A stretch of DNA of 64,000 nt, taken from positions 2,155,501 to 2,219,500 of the forward strand of contig NZ_CP060822.1 of assembly GCF_014489415.1 (NCBI RefSeq). Reading direction: 5' to 3'. Numbering within the stretch: position 1 is the stretch's first letter; every line of letters starts with the position of its first letter. The stretch is from Cylindrospermopsis curvispora GIHE-G1. Lineage in GTDB: Bacteria > Cyanobacteriota > Cyanobacteriia > Cyanobacteriales > Nostocaceae. Under the pieces are notes generated by a model. That model worked only from the letters and a program-made list of their open reading frames with translations, searched no databases and had not been told where the DNA came from. This document shows positions 8,255 to 17,252 of the stretch, one piece after another. A program made the translations under genes and the position numbers.

Positions 8255-11200
8255 ATGACAAACATTCAACCCACTAAATTAACAACTTATGAATTTAAAA
8301 ATCTACCATCACTGGGAACCACAACTACAAACCAGAATATACTTTTAGGGGGGTTTTCTGGACTGTACTTCCAGGGGGTAGCAGAGAATGGCAACCTAAA
8401 ATTTGTCACCCATACAGACAGGGGTCCCAATGGTGAGCCAACAGGACAAAACAGACCTTTTCTATTACCCAACTTTCAACCAGAAATAGTCAGTTTTGAA
8501 CTGGATAAGGCCAGCGGAGAAATTAACATTACCAAGAGAACCAAGTTATTCCGTGCGGATGGTAAAACCCCACTCACAGGACTGCCAAATGTGCAAGCTG
8601 GTGTGGGTAATACAGCTTATACTGACGAAATTGGTGTTGATTTAAATGGTACAGTTTTAACTAATGATCCTTTAGGTGCTGATTTAGAAGGAATTGTAGT
8701 TACAGACAACGGAGATTATTGGATGGTGGATGAATACCGTCCAGCAATTTATCATTTTAACGGAAATGGTATATTAATTAATCGGTTTATTCCCCAGGGA
8801 ACTGCATCCAAGTCAAACCAACCTGTGGGAACTTTTGGCACAGAAGTGTTACCAGAAGTTTATGCTCAAAGACGCAATAACCGTGGTTTTGAAGCGGTAG
8901 CTCTAGCAGGTAACAAATTATATGCTTTTATTCAAACGCCAATTGATAATCCTGACAGCACGGGGGATACAACTTCCAGAGGTTCCCGCAATTTGCGAAT
9001 TTTAGAATTTGACATAGTTGCCCAAAAGGTAACTGGTGAATATCTTTACTTGTTGGATGATATTACGGGAACTGGTAATGCTAAGACTGATAAAATTGGA
9101 GATGCGGTTTTCTTAGGTGGTTCTCGGTTTGCAGTAGTGGAAAGAGATGATAGAAGTGATACAACTTCTAACAAACTGATCTATCAGATTGACCTAACTG
9201 GTGCAACGAATATTAATGATACTAGTAAACTCACCTTACCCCAGGGCAAAACCATTGAACAGTTAACCCCAGTAGAATTAGGCCCTGCTGGTATTATTCC
9301 TGTGAATAAGAGTTTGATTGTTAATGCAGCACAAATTGGCTATACAGGCGTAGAAAAATTAGAGGGTTTAGCCCTAGTTTCAGCCAATACCCTAGCTATA
9401 GTTAATGACAATGACTTTATTACCACAATTCCTCAGAAATTAGGAATAATTGAATTACCTAATAATCTGGTGGAAGTAACTGGCACTGCTAACAAGGATG
9501 AGTTATTTGTCAAAAAAGGTGAATATGTACTTGGACTTGATGGAGACGATATATTAGATGCCAGTGATGGTTTAGGAAACAACGTCCTGGATGGTGGTGC
9601 AGGAAACGATCAACTTTATGCAGGAAAATCAGACACCTTAATTGGTGGTACTGGAAATGACCAATTATATGTGGTGGGGGGTAATAACAACACACTTTAT
9701 GGTGGTGCTGGGAATGACAAATTATATGTAGCGGAGGGTAATAATAACACACTTTATGGTGAAAATGGAGATGATAACCTCTATATCATAGAGGGTGGTA
9801 ATAATACCTTGAGTGGTGGTGGTGGAGCTGACAAGTTCTATATTGTTAATGGTGCAATTCCCGCTGCTCCTAGTCAGGTTCTAGACTTCACTCGCGGGAA
9901 TGATAAGGTGATAATTTCTGGTATTAGCCAGATTAAAAGTTTTGATAACCTCATCTTAGACCAGAATGGAGATGACACCATTATCAAAACGAAAGATTTG
10001 ATAGATGGATCTCAAAAGATACTGGGTATTTTGAAAGCGGTCCTTGCCAATACCTTGACAGCGGATGACTTTAGAATTGACGATAACCGGACACCGAGCT
10101 TTGTTACTACTACTGCTACCTTCCCTACACCTGAAAACACCACTGCGGTGGGAACTATTACCCCTGCTACAGATCCAGATGCAGGTGATGTCCTCAGTTA
10201 TACCCTGGGAGGAGCGGATGCCAGTAAGTTCGACTTCAACCCCACTACCCGCGTTCTGAGCTTTAAAACCGCACCTAACTTTGAGTCCCCTGGTAGCGCC
10301 GCAGGTACTAATGCTTACACCCTAGTGGTGACTGCAACGGATAGCAAAAATGCGATCGCCACTCAAAATATCACGGTTAATGTCACGGATGTAAATGAAG
10401 CGCCGAGCTTTGTTACTACTACTGCTACCTTCCCTACACCTGAAAACACTACTGGGGTGGGAACTATTACCCCTGCTACAGATACAGATGCAGGTGATGT
10501 CCTCAGTTATACCCTGGGAGGAGCGGATGCCAGCAAGTTCGACTTCAACACCACTACCCGCGTTCTGAGCTTTAAAACCGCACCTAACTTTGAGTCCCCT
10601 GGTAGCGCCACAGGTACTAATGCTTACACCCTAGTGGTGACTGCAACGGATAGCAAAAATGCGATCGCCACTCAAAATATCACGGTTAATGTCACGGATG
10701 TAAATGAAGCGCCGAGCTTTGTTACTACTACTGCTACCTTCCCTACACCTGAAAACACTACTGCGGTGGGAACTATTACCCCCGCTACAGATACAGATGC
10801 AGGTGATGTCCTCAGTTATACCCTGGGAGGAGCGGATGCCAGCAAGTTCGACTTCAACACCACTACCCGCGTTCTGAGCTTTAAAACCGCACCTAACTTT
10901 GAGTCCCCTGGTAGCGCCGCAGGTACTAATGCTTACACCCTAGTGGTGACTGCAACGGATAGCAAAAATGCGATCGCCACTCAAAATATCACGGTTAATG
11001 TCACGGATGTAAATGAAGCGCCGAGCTTTGTTACTACTACTGCTACCTTCCCTACATCTGAAAACACTACTGGGGTGGGAACTATTACCCCTGCTACAGA
11101 TACAGATGCAGGTGATGTCCTCAGTTATACCCTGGGAGGAGCGGATGCCAGCAAGTTCGACTTCAACACCACTACCCGCGTTCTGAGCTTTAAAACCGCA

Positions 11201-12919
11201 CCTAACTTTGAGTCCCCTGGTAGCGCCGCAGGTACTAATGCTTACACCCTAGTGGTGACTGCAACGGATAGCAAAAATGCGATCGCCACTCAAAATATCA
11301 CGGTTAATGTCACGGATGTAAATGAAGCGCCGAGCTTTGTTACTACTACTGCTACCTTCCCTACACCTGAAAACACTACTGGGGTGGGAACTATTACCCC
11401 TGCTACAGATCCAGATGCAGGTGATGTCCTCAGTTATACCCTGGGAGGAGCGGATGCCAGTAAGTTCGACTTCAACCCCACTACCCGCGTTCTGAGCTTT
11501 AAAACCGCACCTAACTTTGAGTCCCCTGGTAGCGCCGCAGGTACTAATGCTTACACCCTAGTGGTGACTGCAACGGATAGCAAAAATGCGATCGCCACTC
11601 AAAATATCACGGTCAATGTTACCCAACGAAAGGGTATTAGTGCAGCAGTTACTCAAAAAGCACAATCAGCAAATCTTGGTCAAGGTATTCTCAGACCAGA
11701 AGAAAAGCTAACAGATCCGAACATTGTAGTTATTCCATTTGGAGGTGTTGATACCTTTAACAAAGGAGCAAATGCTGCGATAGAAAATTTCGGTCTGATT
11801 AAAACTGGAGCCAATACCACCATTGAAAGTGTGAGAGTTTTACCCAAGAACCCAAATGGCGAGGTTTCAGTTACCTTAAACGATGGAACAGTGGTCTTGG
11901 CATCTATTCCCCCTGGGATTAGCTCTATTGGAGATCCCTTGGCGTTAAACATAAGTGGACTGGTTCCAGGAGGAAGCTCTACTTTAGATTTCTATTTGCC
12001 TGGAAATATTCTCAATCAGTTACCCAATGATTTACAGTCTGCTACATACGCAAAATTTAACTTTGAGGCTAAGAAGTTTGAGCGGTATACAGATGAACAA
12101 GGAAAGCCCTTATATCAGTACAAATTTACCGATAAAAATAGCAATGGCATTCGAGACTTTGGAGAACTCTACATCAGTCTAAATCTTACAGATGGAGATA
12201 AATGGGATGGTGATAGAATTCAAAATGGTATTATTGTTGACCCAGGACAGTTGGGAATTGCTGTTGCAGTGACAGGAACAGGTGTCACCTACTCATCAAC
12301 CACAGTTAATCCTGGAAATTCCTTGATTCCTAAAGAAGCACCTCCCCTATCTAATATTGCTGATAATGTGTTCTATAATTTCCCCAGCACCTATAGGCCA
12401 GCGGAAGCAAGACAAGCATTACAAAATGCTTTAGGTCAAACTGATGCTGCCTTTAAAAACATATTTGGGTTGTATGAGGTGGATAATGCGACAGGAGCAG
12501 TCAATGGTATTGCACCTGGACAATCTGGTTATGCCAAAGCTGCTTTGGACAAGAGTAAAGTAATTAGCAATTTTACTGTGCGCGCAGGAGGGTCAGTTAC
12601 CCCCAATATTAATGGTGACTTGATTGGTATTGGAGGCAAAACTTATGCACCATTTGTGATTGCTAATGGTGGCAATTACTCTGGTAGTATCCAAGAAGCT
12701 ATTAACGAGTTTTTCAAGGTTAATCCCAATAACAGTGCAGCTACTGCTCAAAATTATATGGGTTTACCCGTTGCTTACTTTAGCTTTGGTGCTGCTAACC
12801 CAGATGGTGCAGCTCACATCAAGAGCTTTGGCAATAATATCTTTGGGTTTGAAGATTTACCTGCTGGTGTGGGAGTTAGTGATTACGACTTTAATGATAT
12901 GGTCTTCTCCTTTGGTTAA
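8255..12919 (+). CDS. Giant exoprotein: phytase-like, RTX, cadherin-like repeats, DUF4114
   Basis: The 1554-residue protein has no N-terminal signal, as expected for type I-secreted RTX proteins. Residues about 10-400 resemble the esterase-like/phytase-like beta-propeller (DLEGIVVTDNGDYWMVDEYRP, NRGFEAVAL, GVEKLEGLAL). Residues about 425-530 hold RTX-like calcium-binding nonapeptides (GGAGNDQLY, GGTGNDQLY). Five cadherin-like repeats of 103 residues follow (about 614-1128). Next is a choice-of-anchor U-like domain (NDGTVVLASIPPGISS, VNGIIVDPGQ-like end). The C-terminus is DUF4114 (FGFEDLPAGVGVSDYDFNDMVFSF). It is probably a secreted or surface phosphatase-like protein. Type I secretion genes are not in the window. 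A start-proximal GAGAAAGAAAA precedes the ATG, and a terminator hairpin follows the stop. Confidence 0.9.
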   Translation: MTNIQPTKLTTYEFKNLPSLGTTTTNQNILLGGFSGLYFQGVAENGNLKFVTHTDRGPNGEPTGQNRPFLLPNFQPEIVSFELDKASGEINITKRTKLFRADGKTPLTGLPNVQAGVGNTAYTDEIGVDLNGTVLTNDPLGADLEGIVVTDNGDYWMVDEYRPAIYHFNGNGILINRFIPQGTASKSNQPVGTFGTEVLPEVYAQRRNNRGFEAVALAGNKLYAFIQTPIDNPDSTGDTTSRGSRNLRILEFDIVAQKVTGEYLYLLDDITGTGNAKTDKIGDAVFLGGSRFAVVERDDRSDTTSNKLIYQIDLTGATNINDTSKLTLPQGKTIEQLTPVELGPAGIIPVNKSLIVNAAQIGYTGVEKLEGLALVSANTLAIVNDNDFITTIPQKLGIIELPNNLVEVTGTANKDELFVKKGEYVLGLDGDDILDASDGLGNNVLDGGAGNDQLYAGKSDTLIGGTGNDQLYVVGGNNNTLYGGAGNDKLYVAEGNNNTLYGENGDDNLYIIEGGNNTLSGGGGADKFYIVNGAIPAAPSQVLDFTRGNDKVIISGISQIKSFDNLILDQNGDDTIIKTKDLIDGSQKILGILKAVLANTLTADDFRIDDNRTPSFVTTTATFPTPENTTAVGTITPATDPDAGDVLSYTLGGADASKFDFNPTTRVLSFKTAPNFESPGSAAGTNAYTLVVTATDSKNAIATQNITVNVTDVNEAPSFVTTTATFPTPENTTGVGTITPATDTDAGDVLSYTLGGADASKFDFNTTTRVLSFKTAPNFESPGSATGTNAYTLVVTATDSKNAIATQNITVNVTDVNEAPSFVTTTATFPTPENTTAVGTITPATDTDAGDVLSYTLGGADASKFDFNTTTRVLSFKTAPNFESPGSAAGTNAYTLVVTATDSKNAIATQNITVNVTDVNEAPSFVTTTATFPTSENTTGVGTITPATDTDAGDVLSYTLGGADASKFDFNTTTRVLSFKTAPNFESPGSAAGTNAYTLVVTATDSKNAIATQNITVNVTDVNEAPSFVTTTATFPTPENTTGVGTITPATDPDAGDVLSYTLGGADASKFDFNPTTRVLSFKTAPNFESPGSAAGTNAYTLVVTATDSKNAIATQNITVNVTQRKGISAAVTQKAQSANLGQGILRPEEKLTDPNIVVIPFGGVDTFNKGANAAIENFGLIKTGANTTIESVRVLPKNPNGEVSVTLNDGTVVLASIPPGISSIGDPLALNISGLVPGGSSTLDFYLPGNILNQLPNDLQSATYAKFNFEAKKFERYTDEQGKPLYQYKFTDKNSNGIRDFGELYISLNLTDGDKWDGDRIQNGIIVDPGQLGIAVAVTGTGVTYSSTTVNPGNSLIPKEAPPLSNIADNVFYNFPSTYRPAEARQALQNALGQTDAAFKNIFGLYEVDNATGAVNGIAPGQSGYAKAALDKSKVISNFTVRAGGSVTPNINGDLIGIGGKTYAPFVIANGGNYSGSIQEAINEFFKVNPNNSAATAQNYMGLPVAYFSFGAANPDGAAHIKSFGNNIFGFEDLPAGVGVSDYDFNDMVFSFG
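10094..11638 (+). repeat. Five near-identical 309-bp tandem repeats
   Basis: The word CCGAGCTTTGTTACTAC recurs at 10094, 10403, 10712, 11021 and 11330, exactly 309 bp apart (103 codons). Units differ at only a handful of bases, for example PDAGD/TDAGD, FNP/FNT and one PTP/PTS change. The first and fifth units share the PDAGD and FNP variants while the inner three share TDAGD and FNT. Each unit contains an in-frame HIP1-like GCGATCGC. The final unit diverges at its end into NVTQRKG. Confidence 0.97.
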
Positions 12920-12939
12920 AAAAACCGTTGTCGTTCACC

Positions 12940-12978
12940 ACCAAGGTTTTGCTAATTTGGGTTAGTTAAAACCTTGGT
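12940..12978 (+). terminator. Hairpin after the exoprotein gene
   Basis: ACCAAGGTTTT (12940-12950) pairs perfectly over 11 bp with AAAACCTTGGT (12968-12978) across a 17-nt loop, 20 nt after the stop codon. No long T-run follows, so it may act as a transcript-stabilising hairpin rather than a strong terminator. Confidence 0.55.
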
Positions 12979-13030
12979 CCCCAATTCAATAAATATATAA
13001 TAAAATATATCTACCTTTGGAGTTTTTACA

Positions 13031-13600
13031 GTGAGTCTATTTGATGATCTAAGTCGTTTTCTGGAAGCCCGTTTAGAAGAATTTATACGAAACAATCCTC
13101 ATATAGAGTTGGAAATGCTCACGGAACAACTACAGCGCGAGGAGGAAAAAACAATAAAATTGATTACAGATCTACAATTACAGGAACGACAAGTCCAGGA
13201 TGAAATTCTGGCAACCGCACAAGAAATACAACGATGGCATGCTCGTATTCAAAAAGCTAAGGCAGCAGGTAGGGAAGACTTAGCTGTACCGGCACAAGCA
13301 AAAGAAGATTCTTTACTGCGAGAGGGAAATCAGCAATGGGCAAACATGCAGTCTTTAAAAGAGAAAGTTGTGCAGTCTCAACAGACGTTAACTAAGATTA
13401 AACAACGTCGGGAAGAAGTGCAAGTAAAAGCTAAAGCGATGAAAAGTGATAAAACTAAATCTTCAACCAACGAGGGTACAAAAACCACAGATTCCAAGTT
13501 CAACTACTCCAATTCCAAGTTTGATGACTTAGAAGAAGAGTTTCGTCGTTGGGAAATTCAGGATGAACTAGAAGAAATGAAAAGGAACAGGAAAAAGTGA
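13031..13600 (+). CDS. TIGR04376-type coiled-coil protein
   Basis: A 189-residue, strongly charged, helical protein with GTG start at 13031 and a Shine-Dalgarno GGAG at 13019-13022, which supports that start. The N-terminus (SLFDDLSRFLEARLEEFIRNNPHIELEML) and the block AQEIQRWHARIQKAKAAGREDLA match my memory of the cyanobacterial family TIGR04376. A coiled coil covers about residues 35-140. A Lys/Ser-rich linker follows, then an acidic C-terminal helix (DDLEEEFRRWEIQDELEEMKRN). Known members are of unknown function and conserved across cyanobacteria. The gene is convergent with acsF and shares a terminator with it. Confidence 0.8.
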   Translation: MSLFDDLSRFLEARLEEFIRNNPHIELEMLTEQLQREEEKTIKLITDLQLQERQVQDEILATAQEIQRWHARIQKAKAAGREDLAVPAQAKEDSLLREGNQQWANMQSLKEKVVQSQQTLTKIKQRREEVQVKAKAMKSDKTKSSTNEGTKTTDSKFNYSNSKFDDLEEEFRRWEIQDELEEMKRNRKK

Positions 13601-13626
13601 CGCTTCTTAGGATACTAGAATATTGT

Positions 13627-13648
13627 CCCCGCAATAGCGGGGCTTTTC
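13627..13648. terminator. Bidirectional terminator between TIGR04376 gene and acsF
   Basis: CCCCGC (13627-13632) pairs with GCGGGG (13637-13642) around an AATA tetraloop, followed by CTTTTC. It lies between two convergent genes, 26 nt after one stop and just after the other. Confidence 0.8.
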
Positions 13649-13651
13649 ACC

Positions 13652-14740
13652 CTATTTGGGTTGACCTTGGGTTGCCAATACATCAATGGGTTTCATCAAG
13701 TACAGTTTGAGAAACTGCCATCCATGGGAAATGTAAATAGGTAGCTTCTGGAAGAACTGTAGGAATTTGGGACTGTTGCTGTTGGAGATGGCTGCTAGCC
13801 TTTCATTATTCTTGATACAAATATCCAAACGCTCATAAAACTCTGGACTTTCCACATCTAGAATTACCGGAAATACACGGCCAGCGGTTTCGTTAGTCTT
13901 CTTAATGACATGAATGTCGTACTCTCTAGCATCTAAACCAATGGCAGCATAAAAGTCTTTACGCTGAATATCATTGAGATACATGGTGGCAAATACAGAC
14001 AACAAAAAGAAACGACTCCAAAGTTTACCTTGCCACCCCCGCAACATTTGTGGTTGGGCCTTCATGATAGCATCAAAGAAATCACCATGACGGTTTTCAT
14101 CCTGACACCAGTTCTCAAAGAAACGGAAAATTGGATAAATTCTATCTTCAGGATGTTTTTCTAAATGACGATAAATGGTGATATACCGCCAGTAACCAAT
14201 CTTTTCAGAGAGATAGGTGGCATAAAAGATAAATTTGGGTTTGAAGAAGGTATAACTGCGACTCTTGGTCAAAAATCCTAGATCTAGGGATAGATTAAAG
14301 TCCGACATAGCCTTATTCAGAAACCCGGCGTGACGAGCTTCATCCCGTGACATGAGATTAAAGCACTCTGCTAGAAGAGGGCTTTTATCTTTTAAGCGGC
14401 GACCTAGTTCTTTGTAGAGGAGGAACCCAGAAAACTCTGCTGTGCAGGAGCGTTCTAGAAATTCAATGAACAATTGGCGGGTTTGTCCGTCAATGTGGTC
14501 CCAGGACTGGTCAAATTCAGCATCTCGAACAAAGTGATGACGGTTATAGTCAACGCGAAACTCTTCTAAGATGGCCCGCAGCTCATCCTCATTGACGGAG
14601 ATATCCATCCGCGCCATTTCGTCAAAATCAGTTGTATAGAATCGGGGTGTTAATAAGGTTTCTTTTGCAGGAACTTTCACCCCGGGACGTATTTCTTCAA
14701 AGGTTGGTTTTTTTAGGGAATTTACCATCTTAATTTTCAA
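13652..14740 (-). CDS. acsF: Mg-protoporphyrin IX monomethyl ester oxidative cyclase
   Basis: This enzyme closes the isocyclic E ring of chlorophyll using oxygen, at the thylakoid or cytoplasmic membrane. The di-iron carboxylate motifs are visible: [14 protein letters not shown], the ExxH-type [10 protein letters not shown], and [11 protein letters not shown]. The start region [36 protein letters not shown] is typical; the true start could be MVNSLKK, four codons inside the longer frame, because MKIK is not needed to match family members. The 362-residue length is normal. The gene is alone on its strand and convergent with the TIGR04376-type gene. This is the oxygen-dependent isoform; whether a low-oxygen paralogue exists cannot be told here. 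Confidence 0.96.
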   Translation of the reverse strand: MKIKMVNSLKKPTFEEIRPGVKVPAKETLLTPRFYTTDFDEMARMDISVNEDELRAILEEFRVDYNRHHFVRDAEFDQSWDHIDGQTRQLFIEFLERSCTAEFSGFLLYKELGRRLKDKSPLLAECFNLMSRDEARHAGFLNKAMSDFNLSLDLGFLTKSRSYTFFKPKFIFYATYLSEKIGYWRYITIYRHLEKHPEDRIYPIFRFFENWCQDENRHGDFFDAIMKAQPQMLRGWQGKLWSRFFLLSVFATMYLNDIQRKDFYAAIGLDAREYDIHVIKKTNETAGRVFPVILDVESPEFYERLDICIKNNERLAAISNSNSPKFLQFFQKLPIYISHGWQFLKLYLMKPIDVLATQGQPK

Positions 14741-14879
14741 TTAAGGATAATAATGACATTTGTATAACATCTACTCTATCAAAATCTGGTCCCAAAAAGG
14801 GCAAACAAACATTAAGAGTTGCAACAAATCTTGAACTTTCACCCAGTTTCTCACCTAACTCCTGTGACTATTTTACGTT

Positions 14880-15641
14880 ATGGTTTATTTAATCAAGTTT
14901 AATTCTAAAACGGATAGCTCTCAGACCCATTCAGAGCCACAGTTACGTTTATTTTGTTTGCCTTATGCTGGTGCCCGTGCGAGCGTATTTTATCAGTGGT
15001 CTAAAAATTTACCTTCGACTGTGGAAGTACGTGGTGTAGAATTACCTGGAAGAGGGAGAGTAAAATATCCTCCCTACAGAAAAATGGAACTTTTGGTCCG
15101 AGCAATAGCTGAGCATATTTTGCCATTGTTGGATAGGCCTTTTGCTATTTTTGGTCATAGCATGGGAGGATTAGTTGGTTTTGAATTGGCTCGGTTATTG
15201 CGCTCAGAATATGCTCTGGAATATAAAACCCTATTACATCTATTTATATCAGCTCGTAATGCACCCCAAAATCACAGTAGGGACGAGGGGATTTATCATC
15301 TACCTGATGGGGAGTTTTTGGAGAAAATTGCTAAGTATAATGGCACCCCTGACGAAATACTCAAGAACCCAGAAATGAGGGAATTATTTTTGCCTATTCT
15401 CCGAGCTGATTTTGAGGTTTTAGACACTTATATCTATAAAGTTGAACCACCTTTTGATTTTCCTATTACTGTGTTTGGTGGTTCGGAGGATCCCATGGTA
15501 AATCATGATGATTTAGTCGGTTGGAAGGAACATACGAATAGGGAGTTTTCTTGCTATACCTTGCCAGGTAATCACTTTTTTATTCGCTCCCATCAAGAGC
15601 TGCTTCTACAATATATATCTCAAAAGTTATCCAAAAACTGA
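14880..15641 (+). CDS. Type II thioesterase (GrsT-like)
   Basis: A 253-residue alpha/beta hydrolase. LRLFCLPYAGARASVF near the start, FGHSMGGLVGFELAR with nucleophile Ser about 94, the Asp in FGGSEDP (about 207) and the His in LPGNHFFI (about 232) form the usual triad of external thioesterases. Such enzymes clear mis-primed carrier proteins of non-ribosomal peptide or polyketide synthases. No synthase is in the window, so the partner is unknown; heterocyst-glycolipid or toxin pathways are possible but unsupported here. The gene is divergent from acsF, with about 140 nt between the starts. Confidence 0.87.
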   Translation: MVYLIKFNSKTDSSQTHSEPQLRLFCLPYAGARASVFYQWSKNLPSTVEVRGVELPGRGRVKYPPYRKMELLVRAIAEHILPLLDRPFAIFGHSMGGLVGFELARLLRSEYALEYKTLLHLFISARNAPQNHSRDEGIYHLPDGEFLEKIAKYNGTPDEILKNPEMRELFLPILRADFEVLDTYIYKVEPPFDFPITVFGGSEDPMVNHDDLVGWKEHTNREFSCYTLPGNHFFIRSHQELLLQYISQKLSKN

Positions 15642-15931
15642 CATAGGATAGATTTTGGTCATTAAATTGGTGATAAAATAAGCAATCGGTTATCATGGAA
15701 GAATCATCAATCAGGTACGGCTATTTCGACTAGATAGCTATAAAACCGAACGTCTCTAATTTATTATTTTGTGTTACTGTTAGAGCAGGAAGCAAAAAGA
15801 CCGTGTTTCACAAAGTTAGAGATACCAAGAATATCCAGAAATATGCCGGTTTTGCCATTTGTTAATTGTTGAATGTGAAGCTTGAGTTTCAGCCTCCGCA
15901 ATCCAAATCGAGCATTGTATAGGAGATAGTT

Positions 15932-16426
15932 ATGGCATTAGTTCGTTGGGATCCCATCCGTGAAATTGAACGTTTAGAACCCTTCCGTGATCTGGACCGC
16001 TGGGATCCCTTCCGGGAAATTGAGACCCTACAACGACGAATGGGTCGTTTATTTGAAAGAATGTTACCCACTGATGGAGGTGAAAGAGCTGGGTTAACTT
16101 TTATCCCCGCAGCTGAACTAGAAGAAACGGAGGATGCTTTTAAACTAAGAGTGGAATTACCCGGATTGACAGCTAAGGACGTAACTGTGGAAGTAACACC
16201 CGAGGCGGTTTCTATTACTGGAGAAAGAAAATCAGAAACTACTACCGAAAGGGAGGGTTATACTCGTTCTGAGTTTCGTTACGGTAAGTTTCAGCGAGTG
16301 ATTCCATTGCCTTCAACAGTGAAAAATCAGGAAGTTAAGGCTGAATATAAGGATGGTATTCTCCGATTAAACTTGCCTAAAACAGAAGCGGAAAAACAAA
16401 GAGCTGTCAAAGTTAATCTTGGTTAG
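15932..16426 (+). CDS. hspA: Small heat shock protein (Hsp20/alpha-crystallin)
   Basis: A 164-residue chaperone. The N-terminus carries a repeated WDP-type motif (ALVRWDPIREIERLEPFRDLDRWDPFREIE), the result of a short internal duplication. The alpha-crystallin domain spans about residues 52-164: AELEETEDAFKLRVELPG, the GYTRSEFRYGKFQRVIPLP block and the terminal GILRLNLPK with the conserved A/GxLxxxxPK motif. It prevents aggregation of unfolding proteins and associates with membranes and phycobilisomes in other cyanobacteria. AGGAGA at 15920-15925 is a good ribosome binding site. The roughly 290-nt upstream region holds no CIRCE element that I can see; an RNA thermometer in the leader, known for some cyanobacterial hsp genes, cannot be judged by eye. 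Confidence 0.93.
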   Translation: MALVRWDPIREIERLEPFRDLDRWDPFREIETLQRRMGRLFERMLPTDGGERAGLTFIPAAELEETEDAFKLRVELPGLTAKDVTVEVTPEAVSITGERKSETTTEREGYTRSEFRYGKFQRVIPLPSTVKNQEVKAEYKDGILRLNLPKTEAEKQRAVKVNLG

Positions 16427-16442
16427 TTCTTGAACAATTAAC

Positions 16443-16482
16443 TATCAGAAGTCAGTAGTTAATCACTATCTGACTTCTGATA
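16443..16482 (+). terminator. Perfect 13-bp hairpin after hspA
   Basis: TATCAGAAGTCAG (16443-16455) is an exact inverted repeat of 16470-16482, with a 14-nt AT-rich loop, 17 nt after the hspA stop. There is no trailing T-run, so it may be a stabiliser rather than an intrinsic terminator. Confidence 0.6.
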
Positions 16483-16996
16483 TTCCAGTGGCCCAATGGT
16501 TTTTAAAAACTTGGACATGGGATCTGATAATGGCGATCGCAGCGGAGATACGATAGATATTGATGAGTCCAGTTAATAACCTAAGAACTATTAACTTTGT
16601 GCAAAGTTTTGTACTTGTAATACAGGTAATCAGATTACATAGAATGATAAGTGAAAAACCTGAAGTTCGAGATTGATAAAGATTCACTGTTTTTGCTCAA
16701 GTAGCTTAATATTAAAAGAGCAATATCAAAATAGGGCATATTGACATTAGTTAAATATCTGATTTTTAAAGAGCTGATTTATACAGTTTAATCAATTTTA
16801 TAGCCCTAGCCACTTGTAAGGGGGCGGAAGCAAGCCAGAACCCTTACCCAGCAACCATCAACCCTGTCCTAATCCCTCTGGATAAAGCTATATTTTAAGG
16901 ATTTCAAAAAAACTTGTGGAAAAACAAACACTGAAATAACTTTGTTTGCTTGAATAGCTATATTAAGAGTACTGAACAATTCAACGTTTCTTATTT
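16483..16996. other. Intergenic region, 514 bp, no gene recognised
   Basis: The region is AT-rich with one G/C-rich island (about 16800-16870) that contains GGGGGCGGAAGCAAGCC. Apart from a HIP1-like GGCGATCGC near 16533 I see no coding frame with start, ribosome site and family resemblance. The G/C-rich island in an AT-rich spacer could belong to a small structured RNA or to the leader of the downstream zinc-ribbon gene. Confidence 0.5.
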
Positions 16997-17242
16997 ATGG
17001 CTACCAAAATTATCCAAGTGAGAGAATATACTGTCAGAGCCCATCAAAGACAGATTCATACCCGAATTTTTAACTTTGTCTGTAAGGAGTGTAATCAAAC
17101 AACAAAACGGGAAACTTTTGGACCAAGACCTCTCTACTGTGAAACTTGTCGCCCTCCACAACCACCAAAAAAATCCCTTGGTAATTCCAAAAAAGCAAAA
17201 CCCCGTGTTATGAATTATGAAAGCGATGTCACCCTAGAATGA
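16997..17242 (+). CDS. Small zinc-ribbon protein
   Basis: This 81-residue basic protein has two CxxC pairs: CKEC at about 29-32 and CETC at about 48-51, separated by a loop rich in basic and Thr residues ([15 protein letters not shown]). That is the layout of a treble-clef or zinc-ribbon module. A Pro/Lys-rich tail follows. It resembles small nucleic-acid-binding zinc proteins, but I do not recognise the exact family. It ends 10 nt before the next gene on the same strand, so the two are probably co-transcribed. Confidence 0.75.
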   Translation: MATKIIQVREYTVRAHQRQIHTRIFNFVCKECNQTTKRETFGPRPLYCETCRPPQPPKKSLGNSKKAKPRVMNYESDVTLE

Positions 17243-17252
17243 TTGCAGTAAT

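Noticed and set aside
10094-11638. CRISPR-like periodic repeat
   Set aside because: Units are 309 bp, coding, contiguous and without spacers.
16810-16845. Signal recognition particle RNA, from GGCGGAAGCAAGCC
   Set aside because: The GGAA loop is not followed by the AGCAG asymmetric element and the flanking stems do not pair as in the small SRP RNA.
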